DNA of 64,000 nucleotides. It comes from Struthidea cinerea. Taxonomy: Eukaryota; Chordata; Aves; Passeriformes; Corcoracidae. How positions within the stretch are numbered: the stretch's first letter is position 1; every line of letters starts with the position of its first letter. The translations under genes and the position numbers were made by a program. The DNA is taken from assembly GCA_013397865.1 (NCBI GenBank), contig VZTI01003649.1:62001-126000 (forward strand), written 5' to 3'. Below the pieces are notes generated by a model. That model saw only the letters and a program-made list of their open reading frames with translations, ran no database searches and was not told the origin of the DNA. Below are positions 14,060 to 25,521 of this stretch, piece by piece.

Positions 14060-14185
14060 GTATCTTACATTTGAGGTGTTCAAGCACATTACACGTGTAC
14101 TTGATATTGCCAATTTTACAAGTGGCAAAACTCAGGGAGAGAGGGAAGGTGACTGTAACATGTCATACCCACAAGCTTGCAGCAG
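14060..14185 (+). repeat. Probable MIR/L2-type ancient repeat tail
   Basis: CAATTTTACAAGTGGCAAAACTC, then AGAGAGGGAAGGTGACT and GTCATACCCACAAGC, follows the well-known tail 'CCATTTTACAGATGGGGAAACTGAGG..AGAGGT..GTGACT..GGTCACACAGC' of ancient amniote MIR/L2 repeats in the same order and spacing. It is old and diverged. Ends are approximate. Confidence 0.6.
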
Positions 14186-14691
14186 AATGAGATTACGATC
14201 TACATGCTAGCACTCCCAAGCAACTTGCTCTCAGTATTGATCATACCAACTGCGAGCAGATTTCTAAACAAAGACCAGGGGCAAAAATGCAAAACATCTG
14301 AAATGGGTACTTGCAAGACTAAAAATGAACTCCATATTAAACTGGGGTTTAACATGGACTGATCTCCTTTCTGATCCACACATGAACTGCAGTTGTTGCA
14401 AGATATTCCCCATGAACACATCATACATGTCTGTCTTACAGATAGTTTAGGAGCAGCAGTTTAGTACAGAATATGCTCTTAAAGACTTTTAATACTATAA
14501 GCAGTACCAGATGCAAAGACTAAAGGTGGTCTTAATTTTCAAGCATTCTGAACAGTGAAATCTTTCAAAACTTTGATTAACATAAGCAGAACACTCTCTG
14601 TTCAACATTCACTTCTCACTTTTGATAGGTTAGAGAGTGAGAATGGGAAAGTGAGTGTGGGGGGGCCAATCATACAAGAGGTGAAAATTAC

Positions 14692-15131
14692 CTTGTATGT
14701 GAGACAGCATCACTTAGACTGTAAGCACTATTCTCCCTTGTGAGAGGGTTGGAGGCTGGCTGACTCTTGCTGTGAATATCCAGGCTGAGTGAAGATTCAG
14801 CTTTCCGGTCCATGTGGCTGTCCTTTTCTAATGTCCTGTCTGCAATGGAGACCACTTCGCTGGAGCTGTGCCACAGCGGTGCCACCTTCTCCTTGGTCAG
14901 CCCTGTCCGGGGAGATGTCGCCGCTCCCAGGGAGGCAGTGCTGCCATGGCTGGGTCCGTAGGAAGTGGTGTCTATGCCGCTATCAGCTGAAGTCCCTTGC
15001 AGGTAGTTGTAGCTGTTCAGCTCCGATTCCGTGCGCTCTCCACTGTCATACCATTTCTCATCGCTGTGAGCACTGGAGGCATTGCTGGAGAGTGTATTGC
15101 TGCTGGAATGGCTGGAATAGTGGCTGTCAGA
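14692..15131 (-). CDS. SIPA1L1: SIPA1L1 exon L, Ser-rich region with DSG motif
   Basis: This 440-nt exon encodes residues 761-906 plus two bases. It starts SDSHYSSHSSSNTLSSNASS, includes NYLQGTSADSGIDTTSYGPS and ends LTRENSAYSLSDAVSHT. The DSGIDT motif (residues 810-815) fits a beta-TrCP phosphodegron. Established work on rodent SPAR links Plk2 phosphorylation and SCF-beta-TrCP to its activity-dependent destruction, and I infer the same control here. A GAATSPRTG segment follows about 15 residues later. The exon is GC-rich with several CpG. The acceptor is TTCTGTAG and the donor GTAATT. Confidence 0.95.
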
Positions 15132-17445
15132 CTACAGAACAACAAAATTATGGCAATGGAGAGGAGGAAATAAAGGTTACAAAAGCCACTACAGCATAAT
15201 AGGAGCTCTCCTACCTGGAGGTATTGGATAGATACACTGAGGAGACTAACAAGCTCTAAAAATCTAATTCCAGCACAATGCACATCCTCTGTTCTGAGTG
15301 CACATAAAAAAACTTTTTGTATAGATTTGGAAGCCAGGAAAAGCCTGAGTTATTTGTATTTTGTCCAAAAATACCTTGCAGTAGTTCCTTTCAAGCACAG
15401 CTCTGCTCAACCCAGTCCAATGAAATTGGCTGAGCTATGGAGACTTTGACTTGGTTTATAACTATGATAATTAAAAATACTCTAATTTTAAGACTGCAAT
15501 GTTTTAGAACATGAAACATAACCAATCCACAGAAAGTGCATGTTATTTTAGTAATCCAATTGCCTATCAAAAAGTCAAAGAAGAGCATAACCACTGCTCT
15601 TCCTCCTCTTGGCAGTAGGGTGTCTTTCCTCCTCAGCAGGAGTGTCCTTAGCAAATGACCAGTGAAACACCATTTAACTAATGTGAAATTGTTGTCCAAA
15701 AAACAGAATTGCATGAAAGGAAGTTTTAATGTAATGCTTTTAAATTATCCCATTAGGGCATGCCAGTGCCTGGCTGGTTTGTATGTCCTGTCCTTGGTTA
15801 CAGACCACTATTACAAAGAAACTGAATATCCTCAATTTCATAGTGGTGGAAAATCCCATTTCAAGAAGAATTTCTTGTCATACACTTATTGCTTAGTAGC
15901 TCATCTACCTTTGAGGTATTTACAGCCATTTGAATTCTATGGAATTTATCTAAGTTCTGATCTTTACAGAATCAGAACTGAGGCAGTAGGGAACAGATCT
16001 GTTGGACGACCACATGGCCTGCGAAAAAGGGAATTGATGGAAAGGAGACTTAAAAGTTTCCTGTTTGTCTACACCTGGAGTTTGACTGAACAGACAGACA
16101 AATATAAAAAAAAAAACAGATACTGCTTCTGTTTTCAGAAGGAAATAGAGAACAGATGCATATTGAGAACAAGAAATCATCAGCACCCATGTTTTTTAAT
16201 ATACTAAAGCAAGAATTGACAGGAAAGTGGGGGAATATGAAGTTGATCTGGACTCCTAGTTATCTCCAATTAAAGTTACTTTTCTTCATGAAGAACTTCA
16301 TCACTCCCCCATCCATCTGTCCACATAATAAAGATTTACTTTAACAATGACTAAACCAGAATAATGCAAGCATTAATAACTCTAGTGTTGCACTTTGCAC
16401 TCAAGCTAATGACTTATGTATTACATCACTATCTAGTCAAATACATCTCATGAAAAACAGGTCAATCTAAATTTAAAATCTAGTCTGTGATTCTAAGAAT
16501 ATGAAGACAGGTGTGTTACTGTTCGGGTTTCTTTGTGTTTTCTTTTTTAAATAATAAGTATGTGTTGTTATGAATTAATAATCTAAAAGTAACACTGCCA
16601 ATTGCATTGAAAGAATAATGCTGGCAAGCTGGCAAATTAAAGACCTGGAACCAATTAAAGGCTCTCTCACATCTCAATAAATGCAAGTAATACTTTCAGT
16701 ACCATCATGCAACACAACTCTATATTTTAGCTTGTTGTACAAATAAAAAACAAGTGGTACAATTTACTGAGTAATTTAAAGCTTAAAGGATGCTTCTTTT
16801 TTTACAGTGACTTCAATAATTTTCAAGACATTTTCAATTTATGAACATTACTGTATTTATCTATCTCTCTGTATGTAAATTGGGAAGTGACAGTCTCCAC
16901 AAAAGCATGAATAGTTAACTCTGCAGACAGAATTTACCATTTAGAATTTCAAAACAAATAAAACAAGTAGGTTTTTTCAGGAGGATTCCAGGAGACCTTT
17001 CAGACAGACTTCCAACAGTGAGTGTTCAAGGTACGTTATGGGTATGGAAAAAATACAAAACCAAAATCACTATTCTGTCTCAAAGCAGCAGCTTTCTGGG
17101 CATTGCATTAGAAGATGTATTAGTTAAACTCTAAGACTTACATGTGAGGTCTAGGAATAGCTTTGCAAATTTCCACAAATCCTTTACTTCTCACAAGAGG
17201 TTGCTGTTCAACTGGCAGCAAATCTTTATTAACTAATATTTCAATACGCTGTGCTGTAGGATTTAGGCAACAACAGGCCTGCTCTACTGCTTCCTTCATG
17301 TTCTCATAGGGAATGGGATTTTTTTTTTTCTTTCTCTTTTTTAACTGACACTCTAAATATAACTTTGAACAACACTTTTGATATCAACAGCTTGTGGAGC
17401 AGCATAAGCGAAACATTGAATAATTCCTTTTTTAGGATAACTTAC
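15132..17445 (-). other. Intron K-L (2.3 kb)
   Basis: This is a phase-0 intron. It contains a 181-codon plus-strand open frame (15662-16207) with no recognisable homology. No transposon or other element is visible. Confidence 0.8.
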
Positions 17446-17564
17446 ATGACCCTGCTTATTTGGAGACAAGTGTACCACAGGATCCTGTCTCATCAGTCTT
17501 CCACTGGGGCTCTCTCTGAAGGACGGCAATACTTTTGAGACTGCTGGGAGATGGCATGTTGGCT
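17446..17564 (-). CDS. SIPA1L1: SIPA1L1 exon K, Ser/Pro-rich region
   Basis: This 119-nt exon encodes residues 721-760. It begins with AG, which joins the G of exon J to make Glu, then PTCHLPAVSKVLPSFRESP, then SGRLMRQDPVVHLSPNKQGH. The peptide is SIPA1L1-specific, has no known fold and is probably disordered. The acceptor is CTGTGTTGCAG and the donor GTAAGT. The exact fit of exon J (ending ATG G) to this exon gives QMEPTCHL, a direct J-K join. Confidence 0.95.
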
Positions 17565-18630
17565 CTGCAACACAGCACACAACCATGGACTGAAGAGAGC
17601 AGTGCTATAAGCTAAGAAAACATGTAACCTGATTTTACACTGCTAAATTTTTGCAACACTACTGTTAGCCAAAAACGGACATATTGTGACAAAACACAGG
17701 TGAAGAAGCGGGGGCCCATTCCTGCCTGGCATAAATCACTAAGGCTTCATCAAAAACCAGCTGCCACCATCCTGACTTTTGTTAGAACAACCTGAACAGT
17801 ATCATGTCCCCACTGCCAAACAGCACTACATCAGAGCATTGAAACAACAGACTGTTCATTTCCACAGGGTATTGACATTGGATCTCTAAACGTGCGATAC
17901 CTGCTGACAAGAGATTTAAAAGACTGAAGACCCACATTTCTTTAAATGGCATTCTGTGCAAGGCTGGACAATAGCAAAAGTCTACAGTGATCACTTAAAT
18001 GAACCTGTTTTCCCCAGTAGAATTACTACACGTGTTTCTTATCAAAGTTGAGTGAAATAAACATTTTCTAATTGAAGAGATAGCAAAAAAAATCTCTTGA
18101 CATAATATTATCTTAAATATTGATGGCTGTGAATGTGGAAACTGCATAGATGTACATGAGGAATACTTATTAAACTAAACCTGACAAAAGTGAATGGAAT
18201 TCAAATCACTCATTTTTACATGGACACTCAGGAGCGCACTTTGCCAATAAAACTTATTATTTTCCTAGGAGGTAACTGTGGAGGTCTAGAGGGTGTTCAG
18301 ACACAGCCTGTTAGGTAGGTAATTGTCTTCTCAGAGTCCAAGGTCACTATTTTAAAAGAATCTCTCTCAGTTATGAGTTTTTATGCATACTTCTATTTAC
18401 ATTCCGCACTTCTAAAAATGCTCCTTTCAAGTAGAACATGTGCTTACAAACATCAAGTATTTAACAATATCCATGGTAAATAGCAGTGTTTTCTCCAACA
18501 GCTACAGTTTATTCATCTTGATCTGCAGCATTACAAGCTTTTTAAAAAACAAATAAAAGTTGTGAGTTTTTTAAAGAATAATAATGATAATACCAGTAAT
18601 ATCATCATCAAACTTGATTTCCCCTGGTAA

Positions 18631-19333
18631 GTGGTAGCAAGCTGTGTTGGTGAACAAAGAACAAAGGCGTTCTGTAGTGAAGGATACGCAAGGAAAGTGT
18701 CAGCGTGTAAATTCGCTACACCTAAAGCCTTATTTACCTTGAGGCAGATTATCCCAAGTGGAAATGTACTTATTTGTCATCAAACCAAACTTTCACCTAG
18801 ATTCACCAGATTGGCAATAAAGTCTCCAATTAGAGATGCAGCTTCCAACTCCATGAATGAAGGACAACACACAAGAGATAAAACCCAGGGATTTTATATC
18901 AGTGTGCGTTTCTCATCCTTTGCCAAATGCCGGAGCCATCTCTCCTGCCACGCAATTTTTCCTGTTCTTTCTGGCCTTATTTATTTTGCTAATATGTTGA
19001 CACCTGACACTGTAGAACAGAAATTGTTGGCAGCCCCACTCAGTGCCAGCACCAACACCCAACGGTTGGTCTGCAAAAGTAATGCTGAGCAAAAGATCAT
19101 TTTTACACGTGTCGTTACCATCACACGATTTCAAAATGTATGCAATTAAAATTGTTCTGTCAAAACGAGAACTGCAGATCAGTAAAATCAGTTTTTTATT
19201 GAGAAGTATGGGCGGGGTTATGAGGGAGGGACTGACAGATGGCTTTGATAACACGGCACAGCTTACTGAAGTTGCGAAGGTGTGTGAAACCAAGAACACC
19301 TTCAGAACCAGAGGCTGGCGGCATATGCCTTAA
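18631..19333. other. Stop-poor, CpG-bearing intronic block of unknown function
   Basis: In an AT-rich intron these 700 bp keep long frames open in three readings: plus 18631-19149 (172 codons), minus 18913-19299 (128) and plus 19043-19333 (96). The block has clearly more CpG than its flanks and an Sp1-like GGGCGGGG at about 19209. None of the three translations resembles a protein family I know, and the overlap argues against coding. A conserved non-coding element such as an enhancer is the more likely reading, but this is inference. Confidence 0.4.
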
Positions 19334-19812
19334 ATTCTTTATCTCACTGATGTGTATTCTATCTTGAACACTAGTCTATTTGTACAGTGATGCAGTAAAG
19401 TGATGCAATAAAAAAGTATGGAATTGTTTCATCTAGGGTAAAAAAAGTTAGAAAAACACAATCTAGCAACCTTGGCCAGGATCATCACGTTGGATAAATG
19501 CTGTTTGTAGATAGGACATTTTCAGTGGTGTCAGTCTTACTGGTAATCCTTTCAAGCCAAGCCACAGCTGTAGCAAAAGGTCTATGTGCAAGAATTTCAA
19601 ATGAAGGCCTAATAATATAAATTCTCAGTACCTAGCTGTTTTATGTAGTTAATATGTTCCCTCAGCTGACAGCTTAATTGCCACGTGCAATGAAAATGTA
19701 TACATTTGTGGAAGGTGATTACCTATCTATAGATTTACTTCACTATTTAAACTTTAATTGCATTTTTTCCATTTTATACATGGTACTTTTATAGCTTCAA
19801 TGATCAAACAAT

Positions 19813-19870
19813 CAATTTGCATTTATATAGCACCATTTGAAAGGGAGCATCGCAAGCACTTTAGACAAAC
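19813..19870. repeat. Possible ancient amniote SINE/LINE relic
   Basis: CATTTATATAGCACC, then CATCGCAAGCACTTTAGACAAAC, resembles the 'TTTATATAGCACC..CTCAAAGCACTTTACAAAC' block found in old vertebrate interspersed repeats. I cannot name the family with confidence, and the flanks have decayed. Confidence 0.4.
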
Positions 19871-20266
19871 TAAGCAAAAATTAAACTAAGCCAAGCCACT
19901 CGGGAGAGTAGGTAAGGTCAAACAAATCCTCAACAGCAAGACAAATTAATAAGTGTGTCTGCCCAACTGCTTCTAAAAGGACAGAGTGTTTCAGGGTAAG
20001 AGCATTAAGGCAGATTTAATCCCACAATCAAATAAGGAAATGAAATCAGTTCTTCCTCAGGTGATACTCATAGGTCTCAAGGAAGCAGACTGCAGAAGCT
20101 TCAGTGCATGCTCCAGACCTAATTATTCATCCTGATGAACAAGGTTAACTTTCAAAGCCGCTGAAAACATTGCACTTAAGAAGGTTCTCTGTCTGCCAGG
20201 AGAGGTATTGCCAAAGTCACCTTGTGGTGAGCAGTGCTCGCTCCCCGTGCAGAGCTCCGTACGTAC

Positions 20267-20391
20267 CCATCTGGTCAGCGATGCTGTCCTCGCTCCTCTG
20301 CCAGCTGGGCGTGGATTTGCCGCTGCCTCCCATGTCTGACTGCGTGTTCTGCCTGTCAATGGAAGCAGGGGATCTACGGCTAATTCCAAAC
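20267..20391 (-). CDS. SIPA1L1: SIPA1L1 exon J, Ser-rich regulatory region
   Basis: This 125-nt exon encodes residues 679-720 plus one base. The peptide is FGISRRSPASIDRQNTQSD, then MGGSGKSTPSWQRSEDSIAD, then QM. This segment is highly characteristic of SIPA1L1, with basophilic-kinase-type RRS and RSED sites. The acceptor is GAGAACAG. The donor is GTACGT, preceded by ATGG. The sequence ATGGGTACGTACG offers only this GT in phase with exon K. It is GC-rich relative to the introns. In mammals I recall an extra segment of about 21 residues between this exon and the next in some forms. Confidence 0.95.
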
Positions 20392-20452
20392 CTGTTCTCC
20401 CCAAAACACAAAGCAGATAATAATGTTAAATATACATAAATCTCACACAAGA

Positions 20453-20453
<1 letters not shown>

Positions 20454-20498
<45 letters not shown>

Positions 20499-20516
20499 NN
20501 NNNNAAAAAAAAAAAA
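20454..20516. repeat. Poly(A) homopolymer with 6-N gap
   Basis: There are 45 A, six N and 12 A. On the transcribed strand this is a long poly(T) ending about 62 bases before the acceptor of exon J. Its length cannot be trusted, because homopolymers of this kind are often mis-sized and the assembler left a gap. Confidence 0.95.
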
Positions 20517-23140
20517 GGCACTTTTAAGAAGCCAGTGTCAAACAACAGGGCAGACCAATGCATAGCACAAAAGCTTGAGCGATCTATAATGCTTTACCAT
20601 TTCCTTTCTGTGGTAGGTCTGCAGACCCATTTATCAGCTTTAATGCATCAGATTACAATATACATTAATTTATTGAGCATCTTTGATCAAGAACAGCTGG
20701 TTACAATGATACAATCGAAAAAAACTAGATCAAAACATCAAGAAATAAAATTATGAGTTTTTATTTACACAGATGTTTACATGAAAAGGTGGCCAAACTC
20801 TTACATTGTTATAGAAAATTCACCCAGTGAGTAAATTGTAAAGGGTTGGATAAAAACTATATAGGGAAATGGGGTGTGTTTATTGGGAAAAGATCGGATC
20901 CTTTCAACTACCTCAAAGCACTACCTCCAGCTAGTCAAAGAAAGCATCAGAACGTTTGTTGGGACAATCTCATGGATCTGAGCCGCTTCCCTAGGTTCTA
21001 ACCAAGGGAGTAGTAAGGTCATACCTCTGGATGATGCCGACATATATGCCAACAACATGGATTTGTTTGGGACAATATTAACACTGCCAAATATTTTAAA
21101 TAAGCCTCTATAACGTTGACTATTGATTATGGATTCCCAAATCCTGGGGGGTTATAAAATCTGTAAATTATTAAGTTCTTTGATCATAAAATAATTTGAG
21201 GGGATTAGTGCAAACTAAATATAGCTGTAAGAAAGTAGTGAGACATACACCAATTGCTGCAAAAGAAAGCATACAGAGCAAAATGAAAAATGTGTTCAAT
21301 GGACTTTGTAAATCCTGCCAGATTAGTCCGATGGATTTCAGAAAGATCAGTAGAGACAGAGTAAACTCAAGGAGAACAAGCTAATGACAAAGGAGACACA
21401 CAGTGTGTCTGTGCCACACTGAAATCTACATGCCTTATATGCCTAAAAGCCTGTAAAACTTTAAATCTACAGTTCTGAATTACATATAAATCACTTATAA
21501 GTCTGTAAGAATTACAGCTGGGTTCAGAAATAGCAGATCAATGATTAAGAATTCATCAAGAATAGTGCATTTGAGGTTTTTTTTTTAAATCAGACATACC
21601 CTGATCCTCAAAGTCTACATGCACAGAATAACACACAAAATAATTACAAACTGATATATCATCTATATATTGATGAGTTTCTCTAGCTGTAATGTGTAAT
21701 AAAATGACAGCAAATAAAATACCCCAACTGTGCTGTCTACTCATTCTACTAGCTACAGACTACCCCACACGACCTCCAATGTGAGACACCTTCCCTGCTG
21801 TCAGAACAAGCTCAATGTGGTTATCCCACTTGAAGTTCACACACTTGTTAACTCAAATGAACCCACCACAGCAACATTATATGACTCACAACAACAACAT
21901 CCCACTCCCATCCTCAAAGACAAGCAGCTGGAACATGCCTGTAATGTGCGGCACATATCGAAATTTTCGCCTTCTAAAAATTCACCCTAACATGACCATA
22001 CTTCCCTTTTGTTGACCACTCCCTGATATAGCCAGCATACATTTTGATGAACTAAAAGAAGTGAGTAAAACCTATATATATCTGCCTTCTGAATATAAAC
22101 AATTTACATTGAAATTATGCAGAGAGAGTAGCATTTTTCCTTTTCTATTCACACAGACTAAGTAGGATTTCACCTAATCAAATACTTAAATCAAACATGA
22201 TGAATTCAATACCAATTCAAGACATGTATAAAAAGTCTAAAAATAGCATTTCAAAGGTGATTGATTTCTTAAACCCTGATCTATGGTCTAACTTTTAAGA
22301 TTTGTAAACTCTCATGGGAAGAACGTATTTTCATGATAAAATAACTAGAAGCTGGCATCTAAAAGAAAAAGCCAAGCCCCAAACAAATCTTGGTGCAATG
22401 AAATTGCAATTGCACTACATCAATATTTTTCTTTCTCTTGTGATGTCCTCTTATCTAACCTCCATAATGTTCATATGTGTATAAACTGTCAATCTTCCAT
22501 CTGGCATATTTTATGATGTAGGATCTTTTTTTTGAGGTTAGAAGTATACAAAATCACTGTTTCTAATTTTATTTTATTAAAACCACTGTTCTAACTGAGC
22601 TGTGAGAAATGTGTTCAGATTTTTTTTTAATGAAGTGATCTATTTAAAAGCAGAAATAATAAATGCAACTGGTGCTATATTCTACACTGCTTAAATATAC
22701 AGCCCATTAGGGTATGAAGGAACGAATCCAAAAAAAAAAAGGAAGGAGAAATCAACTTGGATTAAAAGAACAATGAAATTGTTTAAATATATGTTTTTAT
22801 CTGTCATAAGAAGAAACTTACTATTTTGGTGGTTTTGGATTAAATTTTACATTCTGCAATCATTCATTGTAGATGCAATAGCGAACACGCAAACACGGCA
22901 TAAGTACACGGAACACACATATACCCACCAAGATCAATCTGGATATTCTTGAAGGCAGTGAAGGTTTTGCCTACACCTATCTCAGGACATGGATCAATAA
23001 TCTAGAGGCAGCAATTAGTGCTTGCACCAATGTCTGAGAGGGGCTGGACTCACCCATTCTTCTGGTCAGTCAAATTTTACAAACTTTCCAAATCTGTCAC
23101 ACTGTGTAACAAGAAAGAAACATCTACACAAATGGTGAGG

Positions 23141-23169
23141 CTGAGATTTCCTGCACTGGGAAATCTCAG
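23141..23169. repeat. 11-bp perfect inverted repeat
   Basis: CTGAGATTTCC and its exact complement flank a 7-base loop (TGCACTG). No rho-type or U-run context follows, and the function is unknown. Confidence 0.8.
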
Positions 23170-25371
23170 GGACTGGCATACCTAGAGCGCACTGGAACTT
23201 CACCTCTGGAAGATTACCTTCAGGACATGGTTCCCCCTTGGCCCTTACTCCAGCCTATCATTCTCTCCAACATCTTAGCAGTTGAATGTTACAATCTGTC
23301 ACCCCTATTTTAGCAAGACATCCAGGGCAATGCTGACCAGCCCTACCTGGGACACCAAACTTCACTGCTTAGCTGCCCTGAACCTGCTCTCTCAGACCAA
23401 TCTCAGAAGACGCACATGGAACTGCAGTGGTTTTTAGCAAAGGGACGGGCATTAAATTGTTTATTGAGGCAAGGAAAACATTCCTTCACAACTGCCTTTT
23501 TCATGCTTTCCATTTAGCCTGGTAGAAGATGTTTGGGAAGTCCTGAGTAAATACGATTCATGTGTACAAAGACAGTATGAGAGGCAAGCTGCTTTTCTTA
23601 TAGGAAGAGAACTTAATAGTAAAATAATTGGAGTTAAGCAATTGGGGTTTTTCTTAAAGAGCATCCAATAAACAACATGCAAAGTTCATGTATTAATTAT
23701 TTCTTTCATTATTCCATTTAAACTGTGTTTCCTTGCACTGAATTAAAACTTCAACCCCAAAATGACTGTATAGTTAAGGTTTCTAGGACACATCTCTTTG
23801 CTGAAATTGCAAAATGCTTGAAGCATGCTGTAGTGAACATATGTGTATAATTAACTTAAAAGATGGAAAAGGGTTGGGATGGGTGCTGGTGTGCTCTGAG
23901 GCCAATTCAAAACAAGCCTTCCAGTGTGTCTGAAAATCCTTTCTTACTCAAGCAGTTATGGTTGTGATGGTCTAAGGACATATGGCAGCAATACCTTTTT
24001 TGTAGTGCAAATGATGTAGTTGGAAAAGAGCAGACAATATTGGGAGCACAAGCTGCTCATCAGAATTCAAGGTAACACAGAAATGCTGCTGGCGTGGTGT
24101 GAATGAGCCAGAAAGTCTACAGAGGACAAAGAGGTTAAGTGCCTTTTTCCAGCTGCAGAGCCCTGGGCACACCTGTATCCAGTGTTTCCTTAGAGCAAAG
24201 TTTAACAGGTTTAACAGCAAATCTCCTTATGTCAGTAGGACTTAAGCACAAATTTAAACAACGACCAGAACAGGCTTGGTGGTGTCATGAATCAAAGCCT
24301 TCATGAAGGTGTGCGGCAGAGAAGAGATCGACTCTTCATAACACCTCAAACTGAGCTGCAGGAAGGACAGGGAGGACAAATCTTCAGTGCTGTGGAGCAA
24401 GAAGCAGTACTTTTTTCAAACACATGCTCACAACAGTGTTCTCTGAACTGACACAGAGCACCTAAAGGCAAAAGACAGTGCCTTGACAACAAAAAAAGCA
24501 GTTCCTGACAACAGCATTTAATCCTACTAATAATATATTTTTTAAAACAGAGAAAAACATATTTCTACTTTATAAAACATCCAAACCAAAATGAATTACA
24601 CACAATGACCTGCAAAGTACTCAAGAATACTTCAGAGAGAAGCTTTGCAGTGTGAACGATCAGCAGTTTTGCCCCTTTATCTTCTCTACAGGAAGTAATC
24701 TGGAAAGTAGCAGACAGCTCTTCTGCTGCCAATTATCTTTTTCTCTACTTGGAGATCTTTGATTTATTGCTCCTTTCAGTGCTCTCTGAAAATGATACAG
24801 ATTTAATTTCTTCCTCTGCAAGTTGCCCCTTACATTGGCACTTCAGAGAGGCTGACGATTTCTGCAAAGTTGGAAGCCTTAAGACAGAAGGACTGTGAAT
24901 ATGTGAAAAAGAAGCTAGCTGTGGATTAATTAGCACTTTTGTGCCTACACATCTTAGTTGCACTCAATACTACTTTGCTTCAACTATTAACTGACTGCAA
25001 AGTCCCAAAGCTATTACTTCTTTTATTTTAGAATCTAAATCTGTGAAAGGAAGCAATTTGCCACATGAAACCAGCACCTTTAATGAAGGTTTTTAAATAT
25101 ATAAAGGTCCCCCTGTGTAGTAACCTAAGCAGCTGTAGACTAGGATCAGAGAGAGCGGTTAGGCTGCAAGGTAAAAGTGGAAGCAAGGGATTTTTAAAAC
25201 TGGCTTTTTCAAGAAGCATGACAGTGATATTTGCAAACAGACATGGTTTAATGCATGTAAACAACAGCTGATGGGAGCCTGTGTAAGCACTCCTTGAGTA
25301 CACATTACAACAAATGGAAGAGAGAACAAAAAATCTGCCAAGACAGAATATGTAAGAAGTCTGGTGCCTAC

Positions 25372-25521
25372 CCTTCTGGCATAGATTTTTGTCTGTATGT
25401 GCCTCCAGTAGAGCCAGTCTCACTCGAAGAGGATAAGTTGCTTGGAGAGTTACGGCACTGCTGCGATCTTGCTAAGGCGATGGATGAAACGGTGACGTAG
25501 ACATCGGAGCCAGGAGACAGC
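25372..25521 (-). CDS. SIPA1L1: SIPA1L1 exon I, Ser-rich regulatory region
   Basis: This 150-nt exon encodes residues 629-679, with both terminal codons split. The peptide is LSPGSDVYVTVSSIALARSQ, then QCRNSPSNLSSSSETGSTGG, then TYRQKSMPEG. It matches the SIPA1L1 Ser-rich linker after the PDZ and is probably disordered and phosphorylated. The acceptor is CTGAACAG and the donor GTAGGC. GTAGGC is a moderate donor, and the G|G split leaves GG for exon J to complete as Gly. Equal phases and a length of 150 make it frame-neutral if skipped. Confidence 0.95.

Larger units (their letters stand above)
8808..14691 (-). other. Intron L-M (5.9 kb)
   Basis: This intron contains a probable MIR/L2-type relic at about 14060-14185 and an AT-rich hairpin-prone cluster at 10935-11042. 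The rest is plain AT-rich sequence. No CR1 is seen. Confidence 0.8.
17565..20266 (-). other. Intron J-K (2.7 kb)
   Basis: This intron holds the stop-poor CpG-bearing block 18631-19333 and a candidate ancient repeat at about 19813-19870. I looked for a small exon that would encode the mammalian insert at this place and did not see one. Confidence 0.8.
20392..25371 (-). other. Intron I-J (5.0 kb)
   Basis: This intron contains the poly(A)/gap tract at 20454-20516, just upstream of exon J, and a perfect 11-bp-stem hairpin at 23141-23169. A run of ten A lies near 22731. No transposon is recognised. Confidence 0.85.

Noticed and set aside
25028..25423. 131-codon minus-strand frame at exon I
   Set aside because: It is in a different frame from the SIPA1L1 exon and overlaps it only partly. 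It is a shadow.
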